In this document: piece by piece, positions 1-10,402 of the stretch
Position numbering within the stretch: position 1 is the first letter of the stretch
How the letters are laid out: each line of letters opens with the position of its first letter
Assembly (NCBI RefSeq): GCF_029784165.1
Contig: NC_073694.1
Location: forward strand, 40,343,006 to 40,407,005
Length of the DNA stretch: 64,000 nt
Direction: 5' to 3'
From: Wyeomyia smithii
Taxonomy: Eukaryota; Arthropoda; Insecta; Diptera; Culicidae
The notes under the pieces: model-generated
Told to the model about the DNA's origin: nothing
The model's input: the letters and a program-made list of their open reading frames with translations, nothing else
The model's database searches: none
Translations under genes and position numbers: made by a program

Positions 1-116
1 TCATTTTATGAGTTGGAGGAAGTTTCATGAATGGGAAATGAATGGGACCTCGTACAGCCTTCACAAAGTTGCCTCGCTGCGTACGCTTGAATGTCTGTTA
101 GTGTATCTTTATGTCC
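1..116. other. Left flank of 10-kb insert
   Basis: Short non-coding flank. The minus strand is open across 6-221, but I recognise no protein family in it. It ends at the left copy of a 24-bp direct repeat (117-140) whose second copy lies at 10379-10402, so this flank and the sequence after 10402 were probably contiguous before an insertion. Confidence 0.4.
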
Positions 117-140
117 CACACTAGACGCGCGACGAGGTGG
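117..140. repeat. Left 24-bp direct repeat (putative TSD)
   Basis: A 24-bp sequence starting CACACTAGAC and ending GACGAGGTGG. It is repeated exactly at 10379-10402. A chance repeat of this length in 64 kb is very unlikely. The simplest reading is a target-site duplication around the 141-10378 insert; a shared segment of an unrelated repeat family is the alternative. Confidence 0.7.
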
Positions 141-648
141 GATTTCCATTTTTCCGTCGCTCGTGGAAACATTGAAATCCGAAAAACATTGCCGTTTAAA
201 CTTTGATAGAAACAAAAACACCCGTTAGTCATCGCTTCGGCGGCTGAGTTGTCCACTAATCCGTGACGAAGAAAAGCACCACAATTTCCTCCAATTTATC
301 TTATATTCTCCTAAGCTTCAATAGAGCAAATTAGTAGTTGAGTGAGCGGTCCTAATTACGCGTACGATTCGGACTAACGACAGCATATTTCGTAAGTATT
401 TTTAATTCACTATTCAAACTCAATAAGCAATTAGGCGTAGTTCAGACACGCGCTCGTTCCGTGTCCAAATAACCGGAGGAAATCCAGATTTATCAATGAA
501 TTCATTTATTTTTCCACTTTTTTGCGTTGCACCCTGCGGAGGCAATAAAGCATGAGCAACAGCAGCAGATCCCAGCCTGGCCATATTTGTTTGTGATAAA
601 AAAATGGTCTTACACACAAAGCCCCGACAGTGCCAAAAGCGTCCGTCC

Positions 649-650
<2 letters not shown>
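141..650. other. Non-coding, no recognisable feature
   Basis: About 510 bp between the left 24-bp repeat and the (GT)n tract. Small open frames exist on both strands, but none resembles a known protein or has splice signals that join it to another exon. Confidence 0.5.

Positions 651-717
<67 letters not shown>
651..717 (+). repeat. (GT)n microsatellite
   Basis: An uninterrupted run of about 33 GT dinucleotides, followed by the less regular GAATGTGTGTAA. The purity suggests a young or actively mutating microsatellite. It lies about 300 bp upstream of the satellite array. Confidence 0.97.
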
Positions 718-721
<4 letters not shown>

Positions 722-1013
722 TGTGTAAATGAGATCTTACCTTTTATGGTTTGTCGTAGGACAATTCCAATGGCCGATGGTCAAGAGGGACAAGCGCCAC
801 CAACCAGGCACGTTTCATGGTACGTGATAGTTATTGAACCACACACAATAGGTAAAAAAATGTTATTGATCATCGTCAAGTAAGGCCAAGGAAATGATTC
901 ATTTTGAGCTTCTCATTTTTGTTTTATTTGATCTTTTCAACTATTTGAATATTTTAATGGTGTCGAATCTTTTATATTTCTTTTGATATTTAAGGTATTC
1001 TCAATACTCAATA
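718..1013. other. Spacer between microsatellite and satellite
   Basis: No coding exon, RNA gene or element end was recognised in this 296-bp stretch. It becomes AT-rich towards the satellite array. Confidence 0.5.
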
Positions 1014-4000
1014 CTGGCCTTAAGAAGGCGATTTCGGCGATTCTGAGCTCAATTTGGGACCATTTTCTTTTTTGGCCTTTCTGGCCTTTAGAAGGCGATT
1101 TCAGCGATTCTGAGCTCAATTTGGGATCATTTTCTTTTCTGGCGTTTTCTGGCCTTCAGAAGGCGTTTTAGGCAATTCTGAGCTCAATTTGGGATCATTT
1201 TCTATTTTTGGTTTCTCTGGCCTTTAGAAGGCGATTTCGGCCATTTTGAGTTCAATTTGGGATCATTTTCTTTTTTGGCCTTTAGAAGGCGTTTTAGGCA
1301 ATTCTGAGCTCAATTTGGGATCATTTTCTTTTCTGGCGTTTTCTGGCCTTTTAAAGGCGATTTCGGCCATTCTGAGCTCAATTTGGGATCATTTTCTTTT
1401 TTGGCGTTTTCTGGCCTTTAGAAGGCATTTTTGGCGATTCTGAGCTCAATTTGGGATCATATATTTTTTTGGCGTTTTCTGGCCTTTAGAAGGCGATTTC
1501 GGCCATTTTGAGCTCAATTTGGGATCATTTTCTTTTCCGGTCTTTTCTGGCCTTTAGAAGGCGTTTTAGGCAATTCTGAGCTCAATTTGGAATCATTTTC
1601 CTTTTTGGCTTTTTCTGGCCTTTAGAAGGCGTTTTTGGCGATTCTGAGCTCAATTTGGGATTATTTTCGTTTTTGTGGTTTTCTGGCCTTTAGAAGGCGA
1701 TTTCTGAGCTCAATTTGGGATCATTTTCTTTTTTGGCGTTTTCTGGCCTTTAGAAGGCGATTTTGAGCTCAATTTGGGATCATTTTCTTTTTTGGCCATT
1801 TCTGGCCTTTAGAAGGCGATTTCGGCCATTCTGAACTCAATTTGGGATCATTTTCTTTTTTGGCCTTTTCTGGCCTTTAGAAGGCGTTTTCGACGATTCT
1901 TAGCTTAATTTGGGATCATTTTCTTTTTTGGCCTTTTCTGGCCTTTAGAAGGCGATTTTGGCGATTTTGAGCTCAATTTGGGAGCATTTTTTTTTTTGCC
2001 TTTTCTGACCTTTAGAAAGCGATTTCGGCCATTCTGAGCTCAATTTGGGATCATATTCTTTTTTGGCGTTTTGTTGCCTTTAGAAGGCGATTTCGGCGAT
2101 TCTGAGCTCAATTTGGGATCCTTTTCTTTTTTGGCCTTTTCTGGCCTTTAGAAGGCGTTTTTTGCGATTCTGAGCTCAATTTGGGATCATTTTCTTTTTT
2201 GACCTTTTCTGGCCTTTAGAAGGCGATTTCGGCGATGTTGAGCTCAATTTGGGATCATTTTCTATTTTGGCCTTTTCTGGCCTTTAGAAGGCGTTTTTGG
2301 CGATTCTGAGCTCAATTTGGGATCATTTCCTGAACTCAATTTGGGATCATTTTCTTTTTTGGCATTTTCTGGCCTTTAGAAGGCGATTTTGGCGATTTTG
2401 AGCTCAATTTGGGATTATTTTCTTTTTAGGCTTTTTCTGGCCTTTAGAAGGCGATTTCGGCGATTCCGAGCTCAATTTGGGATCATTTTCTTTTTTGGCC
2501 TTTTCTGGCCTTTAGAAGGCGATTTCAGCGATTCTGAGCTCAATTTGGGATCATTTTATTTTTTGGCGTTTTCTGGCCTTTAGAAGGCGTTTTAGGCAAT
2601 TCTGAGCTCAATTTGGGATCATATTCTTTTTTGGCGTTTTGTTGCCTTTAGAAGGCGATTTCGGCGATTCTGAGCTCAATTTGGGATCATTTTCTTGTTT
2701 GGCCTTTTCTGGCGTTTAGACGGCGATTTCGGCGATGTTGAGCTCAATTTGGGATCATTTTCTATTTTGGCCTTTTCTGGCCTTTAGAAGGCGTTTTTGG
2801 CGATTCTGAGCGCAATTTGGAATCATTTCCTTTTTTGGCCTTTAGAAGGCGATTTCGGCGATTCTGAGCTCAATGTGGGATCATTTTCTTTTTTGGCTTT
2901 TAGAAGGCGTTTTTGACGATTCTGAGCTCAATTTGGGATCATTTTCTTTTTTGGCCTTTTCTGGCCTTTAGAAGGCGTTTTTGGCGATTCTGAGCTCAAT
3001 TTGGGATCATTTTCTTTTTTGGCCTTTAGAAGGCGATTTCGGCGATTCTGAGCTCAATGTGGGATCATTTTCTTTTTTGGCCTTTAGAAGGCGTTTTTGG
3101 CGATTCTGAGCTCAATTTGGGATCATTTTCTTTTGTGGCCTTTTCTGGCCTTTAGAAATCGATTTCGGCCATTCTGTGCTCAATTTGGGATCATATTCTT
3201 TTTTTGGCGTTTTGTTGCCTTTAGAAGGCGATTTCGGCGATTCTGAGCTCAATTTGGGATCATTTTCTTTTTTGGCCTTTTCTGGCCTTTATAAGGCGTT
3301 TTTGGCGATTTTGAGCTCAATTTGGGATCATTTTCTTTTTGGCCTTTTCTGGCCTTCAGAAAGCGATTTCGGCCATTCTGAGCTCAATTTGGGATCATAT
3401 TCTTTTTTGGCGTTTTGTTGCCTTTAGAAGGCGATTTCGGCGATTCTGAGCTCAATTTGGGACCATTTTCTTGTTTGGCCTTTTCTGGCCTTTAGAAGGC
3501 GATTTCGGCGATGTTGAGCTCAATTTGGAATCATTTTCTATTTTGGCCTTTTCTGGCCTTTAGAAGGCGTTTTTGGCGATTCTGAGCTCAATTTGGGATC
3601 ATTTCCTTTTTTGGCCTTTAGAAGGCGATTTCGGCGATTCTGAGCTCAATGTGGGATCATTTTCTTTTTTGGCTTTTAGAAGGCGTTTTTGGCGATTCTG
3701 AGCTCAATTTGGGATCATTTTCTTTTTTGGCCTTTTCTGGCCTTTAAAAGGCGTTTTTGGCGATTCTGAGCTCAATTTGGGATCGTTTTCTTTTATGGCC
3801 TTTAGAAGGCGATTTCGGCGATTCTGAGCTCAATGTGGGATCATTTTCTTTTTTGGCCTTTAGAAGGCGTTTTTGGCGATTCTGAGCTATATTTGGGATC
3901 AATTTCTTTTTTGGCCTTTTCTGGCCTTTAGAAAGCGATTTCGGCCATTCTGAGCTCAATTTGGGATCATATTCTTTTTTGGCGTTTTGTTGCCTTTGGA

Positions 4001-7000
4001 AGGCGATTTCGGCGATTCTGAGCTCAATTTGGGATCCTTTTCTTTTTTGGCCTTTTCTGGCCTTTAGAAGGCGTTTTTTGCGATTCTGAGCTCAATTTGG
4101 GATCATTTTCTTTTTTGACCTTTTCTGGCCTTTAGAAGGCGATTTCGGCGATGTTGAGCTCAATTTGGGATCATTTTCTATTTTGGCCTTTTCTGGCCTT
4201 TAGAAGGCGTTTTTGGCGATTCTGAGCTCAATTTGGGATCATTTCCTGAACTCAATTTGGGATCATTTTCTTTTTTGGCATTTTCTGGCCTTTAGAAGGC
4301 GATTTTGGCGATTTTGAGCTCAATTTGGGATTATTTTCTTTTTAGGCTTTTTCTGGCCTTTAGAAGGCGATTTCGGCGATTCCGAGCTCAATTTGGGATC
4401 ATTTTCTTTTTTGGCCTTTTCTGGCCTTTAGAAGGCGATTTCAGCGATTCTGAGCTCAATTTGGGATCATTTTATTTTTTGGCGTTTTCTGGCCTTTAGA
4501 AGGCATTTTTGGCGATTCTGAGCTCAATTTGGGATCATATATTTTTTTGGCGTTTTCTGGCCTTTAGAAGGCGATTTCGGCCATTTTGAGCTCAATTTGG
4601 GATCATTTTCTTTTCCGGTCTTTTCTGGCCTTTAGAAGGCGTTTTAGGCAATTCTGAGCTCAATTTGGAATCATTTTCCTTTTTGGCTTTTTCTGGCCTT
4701 TAGAAGGCGTTTTTGGCGATTCTGAGCTCAATTTGGGATTATTTTCGTTTTTGTGGTTTTCTGGCCTTTAGAAGGCGATTTCTGAGCTCAATTTGGGATC
4801 ATTTTCTTTTTTGGCGTTTTCTGGCCTTTAGAAGGCGATTTTGAGCTCAATTTGGGATCATTTTCTTTTTTGGCCATTTCTGGCCTTTAGAAGGCGATTT
4901 CGGCCATTCTGAACTCAATTTGGGATCATTTTCTTTTTTGGCCTTTTCTGGCCTTTAGAAGGCGTTTTCGACGATTCTTAGCTTAATTTGGGATCATTTT
5001 CTTTTTTGGCCTTTTCTGGCCTTTAGAAGGCGATTTTGGCGATTTTGAGCTCAATTTGGGAGCATTTTTTTTTTTGCCTTTTCTGACCTTTAGAAAGCGA
5101 TTTCGGCCATTCTGAGCTCAATTTGGGATCATATTCTTTTTTGGCGTTTTGTTGCCTTTAGAAGGCGATTTCGGCGATTCTGAGCTCAATTTGGGATCCT
5201 TTTCTTTTTTGGCCTTTTCTGGCCTTTAGAAGGCGTTTTTTGCGATTCTGAGCTCAATTTGGGATCATTTTCTTTTTTGACCTTTTCTGGCCTTTAGAAG
5301 GCGATTTCGGCGATGTTGAGCTCAATTTGGGATCATTTTCTATTTTGGCCTTTTCTGGCCTTTAGAAGGCGTTTTTGGCGATTCTGAGCTCAATTTGGGA
5401 TCATTTCCTGAACTCAATTTGGGATCATTTTCTTTTTTGGCATTTTCTGGCCTTTAGAAGGCGATTTTGGCGATTTTGAGCTCAATTTGGGATTATTTTC
5501 TTTTTAGGCTTTTTCTGGCCTTTAGAAGGCGATTTCGGCGATTCCGAGCTCAATTTGGGATCATTTTCTTTTTTGGCCTTTTCTGGCCTTTAGAAGGCGA
5601 TTTCAGCGATTCTGAGCTCAATTTGGGATCATTTTATTTTTTGGCGTTTTCTGGCCTTTAGAAGGCGTTTTAGGCAATTCTGAGCTCAATTTGGGATCAT
5701 ATTCTTTTTTGGCGTTTTGTTGCCTTTAGAAGGCGATTTCGGCGATTCTGAGCTCAATTTGGGATCATTTTCTTGTTTGGCCTTTTCTGGCGTTTAGACG
5801 GCGATTTCGGCGATGTTGAGCTCAATTTGGGATCATTTTCTATTTTGGCCTTTTCTGGCCTTTAGAAGGCGTTTTTGGCGATTCTGAGCGCAATTTGGAA
5901 TCATTTCCTTTTTTGGCCTTTAGAAGGCGATTTCGGCGATTCTGAGCTCAATGTGGGATCATTTTCTTTTTTGGCTTTTAGAAGGCGTTTTTGACGATTC
6001 TGAGCTCAATTTGGGATCATTTTCTTTTTTGGCCTTTTCTGGCCTTTAGAAGGCGTTTTTGGCGATTCTGAGCTCAATTTGGGATCATTTTCTTTTTTGG
6101 CCTTTAGAAGGCGATTTCGGCGATTCTGAGCTCAATGTGGGATCATTTTCTTTTTTGGCCTTTAGAAGGCGTTTTTGGCGATTCTGAGCTCAATTTGGGA
6201 TCATTTTCTTTTGTGGCCTTTTCTGGCCTTTAGAAATCGATTTCGGCCATTCTGTGCTCAATTTGGGATCATATTCTTTTTTTGGCGTTTTGTTGCCTTT
6301 AGAAGGCGATTTCGGCGATTCTGAGCTCAATTTGGGATCATTTTCTTTTTTGGCCTTTTCTGGCCTTTATAAGGCGTTTTTGGCGATTTTGAGCTCAATT
6401 TGGGATCATTTTCTTTTTGGCCTTTTCTGGCCTTCAGAAAGCGATTTCGGCCATTCTGAGCTCAATTTGGGATCATATTCTTTTTTGGCGTTTTGTTGCC
6501 TTTAGAAGGCGATTTCGGCGATTCTGAGCTCAATTTGGGACCATTTTCTTGTTTGGCCTTTTCTGGCCTTTAGAAGGCGATTTCGGCGATGTTGAGCTCA
6601 ATTTGGAATCATTTTCTATTTTGGCCTTTTCTGGCCTTTAGAAGGCGTTTTTGGCGATTCTGAGCTCAATTTGGGATCATTTCCTTTTTTGGCCTTTAGA
6701 AGGCGATTTCGGCGATTCTGAGCTCAATGTGGGATCATTTTCTTTTTTGGCTTTTAGAAGGCGTTTTTGGCGATTCTGAGCTCAATTTGGGATCATTTTC
6801 TTTTTTGGCCTTTTCTGGCCTTTAAAAGGCGTTTTTGGCGATTCTGAGCTCAATTTGGGATCGTTTTCTTTTATGGCCTTTAGAAGGCGATTTCGGCGAT
6901 TCTGAGCTCAATGTGGGATCATTTTCTTTTTTGGCCTTTAGAAGGCGTTTTTGGCGATTCTGAGCTATATTTGGGATCAATTTCTTTTTTGGCCTTTTCT

Positions 7001-8335
7001 GGCCTTTAGAAAGCGATTTCGGCCATTCTGAGCTCAATTTGGGATCATATTCTTTTTTGGCGTTTTGTTGCCTTTGGAAGGCGATTTCGGCGATTCTGAG
7101 CTCAATTTGGGATCATTTTCTTGTTTGGCCTTTTCTGGCCTTTAGAAGGCGATTTCGGCGATGTTGAGCTCAATTTGGGATCATTTTCTATTTTGGCCTT
7201 TCCTGGCCTTTAGCAGGCGTTTTTGGCGATTCTGAGCTCAATTTGGGATCATTTCCTTTTCTGGCCTTTAGAAGGCGATTTCGGCGATTCTGAGCTCAAT
7301 GTGGGATCATTTTCTTTTTCGGCTTTTAGAAGGCGTTTTTGGCGATTCTGAGCTCAATTTGGGATCATTTTCTTTTTTGGCCTTTTCTGACCTTTAAAAG
7401 GCGTTTTTGGCGTTTCTGAGCTCAATTTGGGATCATTTTCTTTTTTGGCCTTTTCTGGCCTTTAAAAGGCGTTTTTGGCGATTCTGAGCTCAATTTGGGA
7501 TCATATTCTTTTTTGGCCTTCAGAAGGCGATTTCGGCGATTCTGAGCTCAATTTGCGATCATTTTCTTTTTTGGCCTTTAGAAGGCGTTTTTGGCGATTC
7601 TGAGCTCAATTTGGGATCATTTTCTTTTTTGGCCTTTTCTGGCCTTCAGAAATCGATTTCGGCCATTCTGAGCTCAATTTGGGATCATATCCTTTTTTGG
7701 CGTTTTGTTGCCTTTAGCAGGCGTTTTCGACGATTCTGAGCTCAATTTGGGATCATTTCCTTTCTTGGCCTCTAGAAGGCGATTTCGGCGATTCTGAGCT
7801 CAATGTGGGATCATTATCTTTATTGGCCTTTAGAAGGCGTTTTTGGCGATTCTGAGCTCAATTTGGGATCATTTTCTTTTTTGGCCTTTAGAGGGCGTTT
7901 TTGGCGATTCTGAGCTCGATTTGGGATCATTTTCTTTGTTGGCCTTCAGTAGGCGTTTTTGGCGATTCTGAGCTCAATTTGGGATCGTTTTCTTTTTTGG
8001 CCTTTAGAAGGCGTTTTTGGCGATTCTGAGCTCAATTTGGGATCATTTTCTTTTTTGGCCTTTTCTGGCCTTAAGAAGGCGTTTTTGGCGATTCTGAGCT
8101 CAATTTGGGATCATTTTCTTTTTTGGCCTTTAGAAGGCGTTTTTGGCGGTTCTGAGCTCAATTTGGGATCATTTTCTTTTTTGGCCTTTAGATGGCGATT
8201 TTAGGGATTTTGAGCTCAATTTGGGATCATTTTCTTTTTTGGCCTTTTCTGGCCTTTAGAAAGCGATTTCGGCCATTCTGAGCTCAATTTGGGATCATAC
8301 CCTTTTTTGGACTGTAGAAGGCGTTTTTTGCGATT
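1014..8335 (+). repeat. Satellite array, ~68-bp monomer
   Basis: Roughly 110 head-to-tail monomers. The commonest unit is 68 bp and carries GGCGATTTCGGCGATTCTGA, then GCTCAATTTGGGATCATTTT, then a T-rich stretch and two TGGCCTTT-like blocks. Shorter variants lack one TGGCCTTT block. Nearly every unit keeps a GAGCTC and a GGGATCATTTT core. Because 68 is not a multiple of three, short open frames with phrases such as SELNLGSFSF recur by periodicity only and are not genes. The array sits inside the 141-10378 insert. Variant monomers are interspersed, which suggests unequal exchange. Confidence 0.97.
1421..7113 (+). repeat. Higher-order duplication inside the satellite (3,078-bp period)
   Basis: Sequence from 1421 to about 4035 recurs at 4499 to about 7113 with a constant offset of 3,078 bp and, where I compared it, no differences. 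The piece between them (about 4000-4498) recurs from about 2080-2582 at an offset of 1,916 bp. The layout is therefore [1421-4035][copy of about 2119-2582][copy of 1421-4035]. It reads as two rounds of unequal exchange. A genome-assembly duplication is the main alternative. Confidence 0.9.
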
Positions 8336-8639
8336 GAGATCGAAGCAAGCTGTGATCAAGAACGGACGTGAAAATGTTTCTCGTCGGAATTTTTCATCGT
8401 TTTTTCAAGTTTTTATAAGTTTTATATTTTCTGTCTGGAAAAGGAATGTGTCTACGTTTATTGAATGAAGGCCGCTGTTGTTTCGGTGTGAGTTCCGAGT
8501 GTTTGATTTGAATCGCGATGAAGTGTTCCGAGGGTTGTCGAGTACGGTTGGGGATAGTGCAATAATGTCGACGTATTTTATTTAGCCTTCCCGTCGCGTA
8601 ATCGTTATATTTAAAGTGCAAAGGGTGGAGTAAAAACTA
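8336..8639. other. Non-coding spacer after satellite
   Basis: The satellite ends abruptly at GCGATTGAGATCG. The next 300 bp have no recognisable gene or element end. They lead into sequence that aligns with the U1 repeat family. Confidence 0.5.
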
Positions 8640-10378
8640 ATACTGAATGTGGCGGTTTCGTATTATCGGTGAGAGTGACGTCAATGTTGAAATCCGTGCA
8701 ATTTTGTGGCTAATTTGTGAGAGCTGCATTTCTTTTTCGCTGGCGGAGCACGTTTCCCGCTAGCCCTTGCCTTGTCATAAGTGTGTGTGAGTAAGTGCAT
8801 GGTGAACAAGGAAAAGCGAGAGAAGTGCGAGTGCAGGATGACCGTTGCTCTTGCGTGCGGCACTTTCTCGCACTAGCATGATGGTTCAGAGAGGACGCGG
8901 GAATTAAAGGATAAGTATTAGTGTTAGTGACGTTTTGCCTGTGTTTTTTGTTTGATTCGCATGGCAAAAGGGAAGCAGAGTTTTTTTTTTGTTTTTTTTC
9001 TCTGCCTTTATTTTGAGCAGTTTTATGCCCTTGTTTTATGATTTTTCTAGCTTTTGAGGGAATACTGAAACACATAGACAATTTTTGATTTTAATTAAGT
9101 AGAAATCTTGTCGGTCAGCATGGCAATTAAATGTTGATTGCGATTGTTTGGCATTTTGTTGAATCTAATTAGTGCTCGGTCTTGTTAGATATGCATATTT
9201 GCATTTTTTAAATTTTCTAGCTATGAATGCATGAAACTTTACCAGTTTTTCATACTCAGTAGGTATCTTCGCTTCATTATTCAAGAAGTAAGTGTTAATC
9301 AACGCGAAATACCGTGTCTCCGCGTATGCGTCGGTAAGAGGGAATAGAGCGGTCGCGCATAACTTTCCGGGGTAAACGTTTTCGGCCCAGGTGAGCTTTG
9401 CTCAACTATGGATTTTCGGTGTGTTGTGACTGCCGAGGTGTACCAAACCATTTATTCGCAGACTGTCCACCCGTAGGTTCTATTTCAGCACGCAGTGATT
9501 CGGAGTAGGTTCCGTTCGTTCGATAAATATCGTTACTAAATAATCGCGACAAAACATCGTAATTAATCGCCACCAAATATCGCAATTATATGCAATTAAT
9601 ATCAGGATTATACGCGACTCGTCTGTCAACGCACACATCCTTTTTTTCTTTTTCTTTCTTTTTTCGTTCGTTTTAAACGGCGATGGCCAAGCAAATAGGC
9701 CGTTTTTGAAGTTCTCTTGCTGACCGCTTGCAGTATGTGTTGAGGGCCTATATATTTACTTTTTTCTTGTTTTCGGATAATGCATATCTGGTTGCTTCGT
9801 AACATTGTGTAGTCAGCTGAGATAAATCAATGAGAGATACGTTTCGGTAGTTGCATAATGACTTCATAAACAGATTTTCGAATATTTGAGTCTGTCTTGA
9901 TTAGGTTATAGGTCCGGTATCCTTGCGTGCGCATTATTTTTGCGGTGTTACATCATCAACCGGAACGAGTTCGGATCGCGTTATGATTTCCGTAAAAGAT
10001 ATAATGAACTCGTACGCGCGATATTTGTTATTATGAACCCGGTATTAGAACTCAGCGCATCGTTTACCAAAACGAAATCTGCTGCAAACCTCACCATTTT
10101 CTCCAACATCCCAGTGATTTCTCGTGGAAGTGCAGAGGTGTTCTCGGCTTCCAATAAAGCGAGTATCACGTCAACATATTCCTATACACACTCCTTCTTT
10201 GACCTGCATTCGGATGCGGCCGGCGCTGGTATTGCCTAATATAAAGATTACGGTCACCAGTTTTTACACATTGAGGATGAATGTTAATCCCAAGCATCAT
10301 CTATTGGTTCTCTGTGTAATTACAGCTGATCTGGCAATAACGGAGTAGCAACCGCGAGCGGTCAATCATGCTCATGCT
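8640..10378 (+). repeat. U1 repeat, copy A
   Basis: This segment shares ordered blocks with 19069-23382. Shared landmarks are TTTTATGATTTTTCTAGCTT, then TATGAATGCATG followed by ACTTT, then CGTATGCGTCGGTA with AGCGGTCG, then CGGCC-rich sequence, and finally TTCTCTGTGTAATTACAGCTG and GGTCAATCATGCTCATGCT. The divergence from the other copies is substantial, so this is an old family. No protein is encoded; small open frames are not shared among copies. I do not recognise the family by name. Confidence 0.7.
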
Positions 10379-10402
10379 CACACTAGACGCGCGACGAGGT
10401 GG
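10379..10402. repeat. Right 24-bp direct repeat (putative TSD)
   Basis: Exact copy of 117-140. It starts directly after the GCTCATGCT tail of the U1-type insert, where a target-site duplication would be expected. Confidence 0.7.

Larger units (their letters stand above)
141..10378 (+). mobile_element. Putative 10.2-kb non-coding insert (U1-type)
   Basis: The segment lies between two exact 24-bp direct repeats. Its right end is a short tandem of GCTCAT-like units, the same end as the 4.3-kb U1 insertion at 19069-23382. It contains a (GT)n tract, a 7.3-kb satellite and, at its right, U1 copy A. No coding sequence of a transposase or reverse transcriptase was found. A microsatellite-like 3' end plus a long, variable TSD fits mobilisation by a LINE machinery, which is inference. 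The satellite may have expanded after insertion, or the insert may be composite. Confidence 0.5.

Noticed and set aside
983..8204. Many 60-83-codon open frames in the satellite
   Set aside because: They recur with the monomer period and shift frame every unit, with no start, splice or codon evidence of genes.
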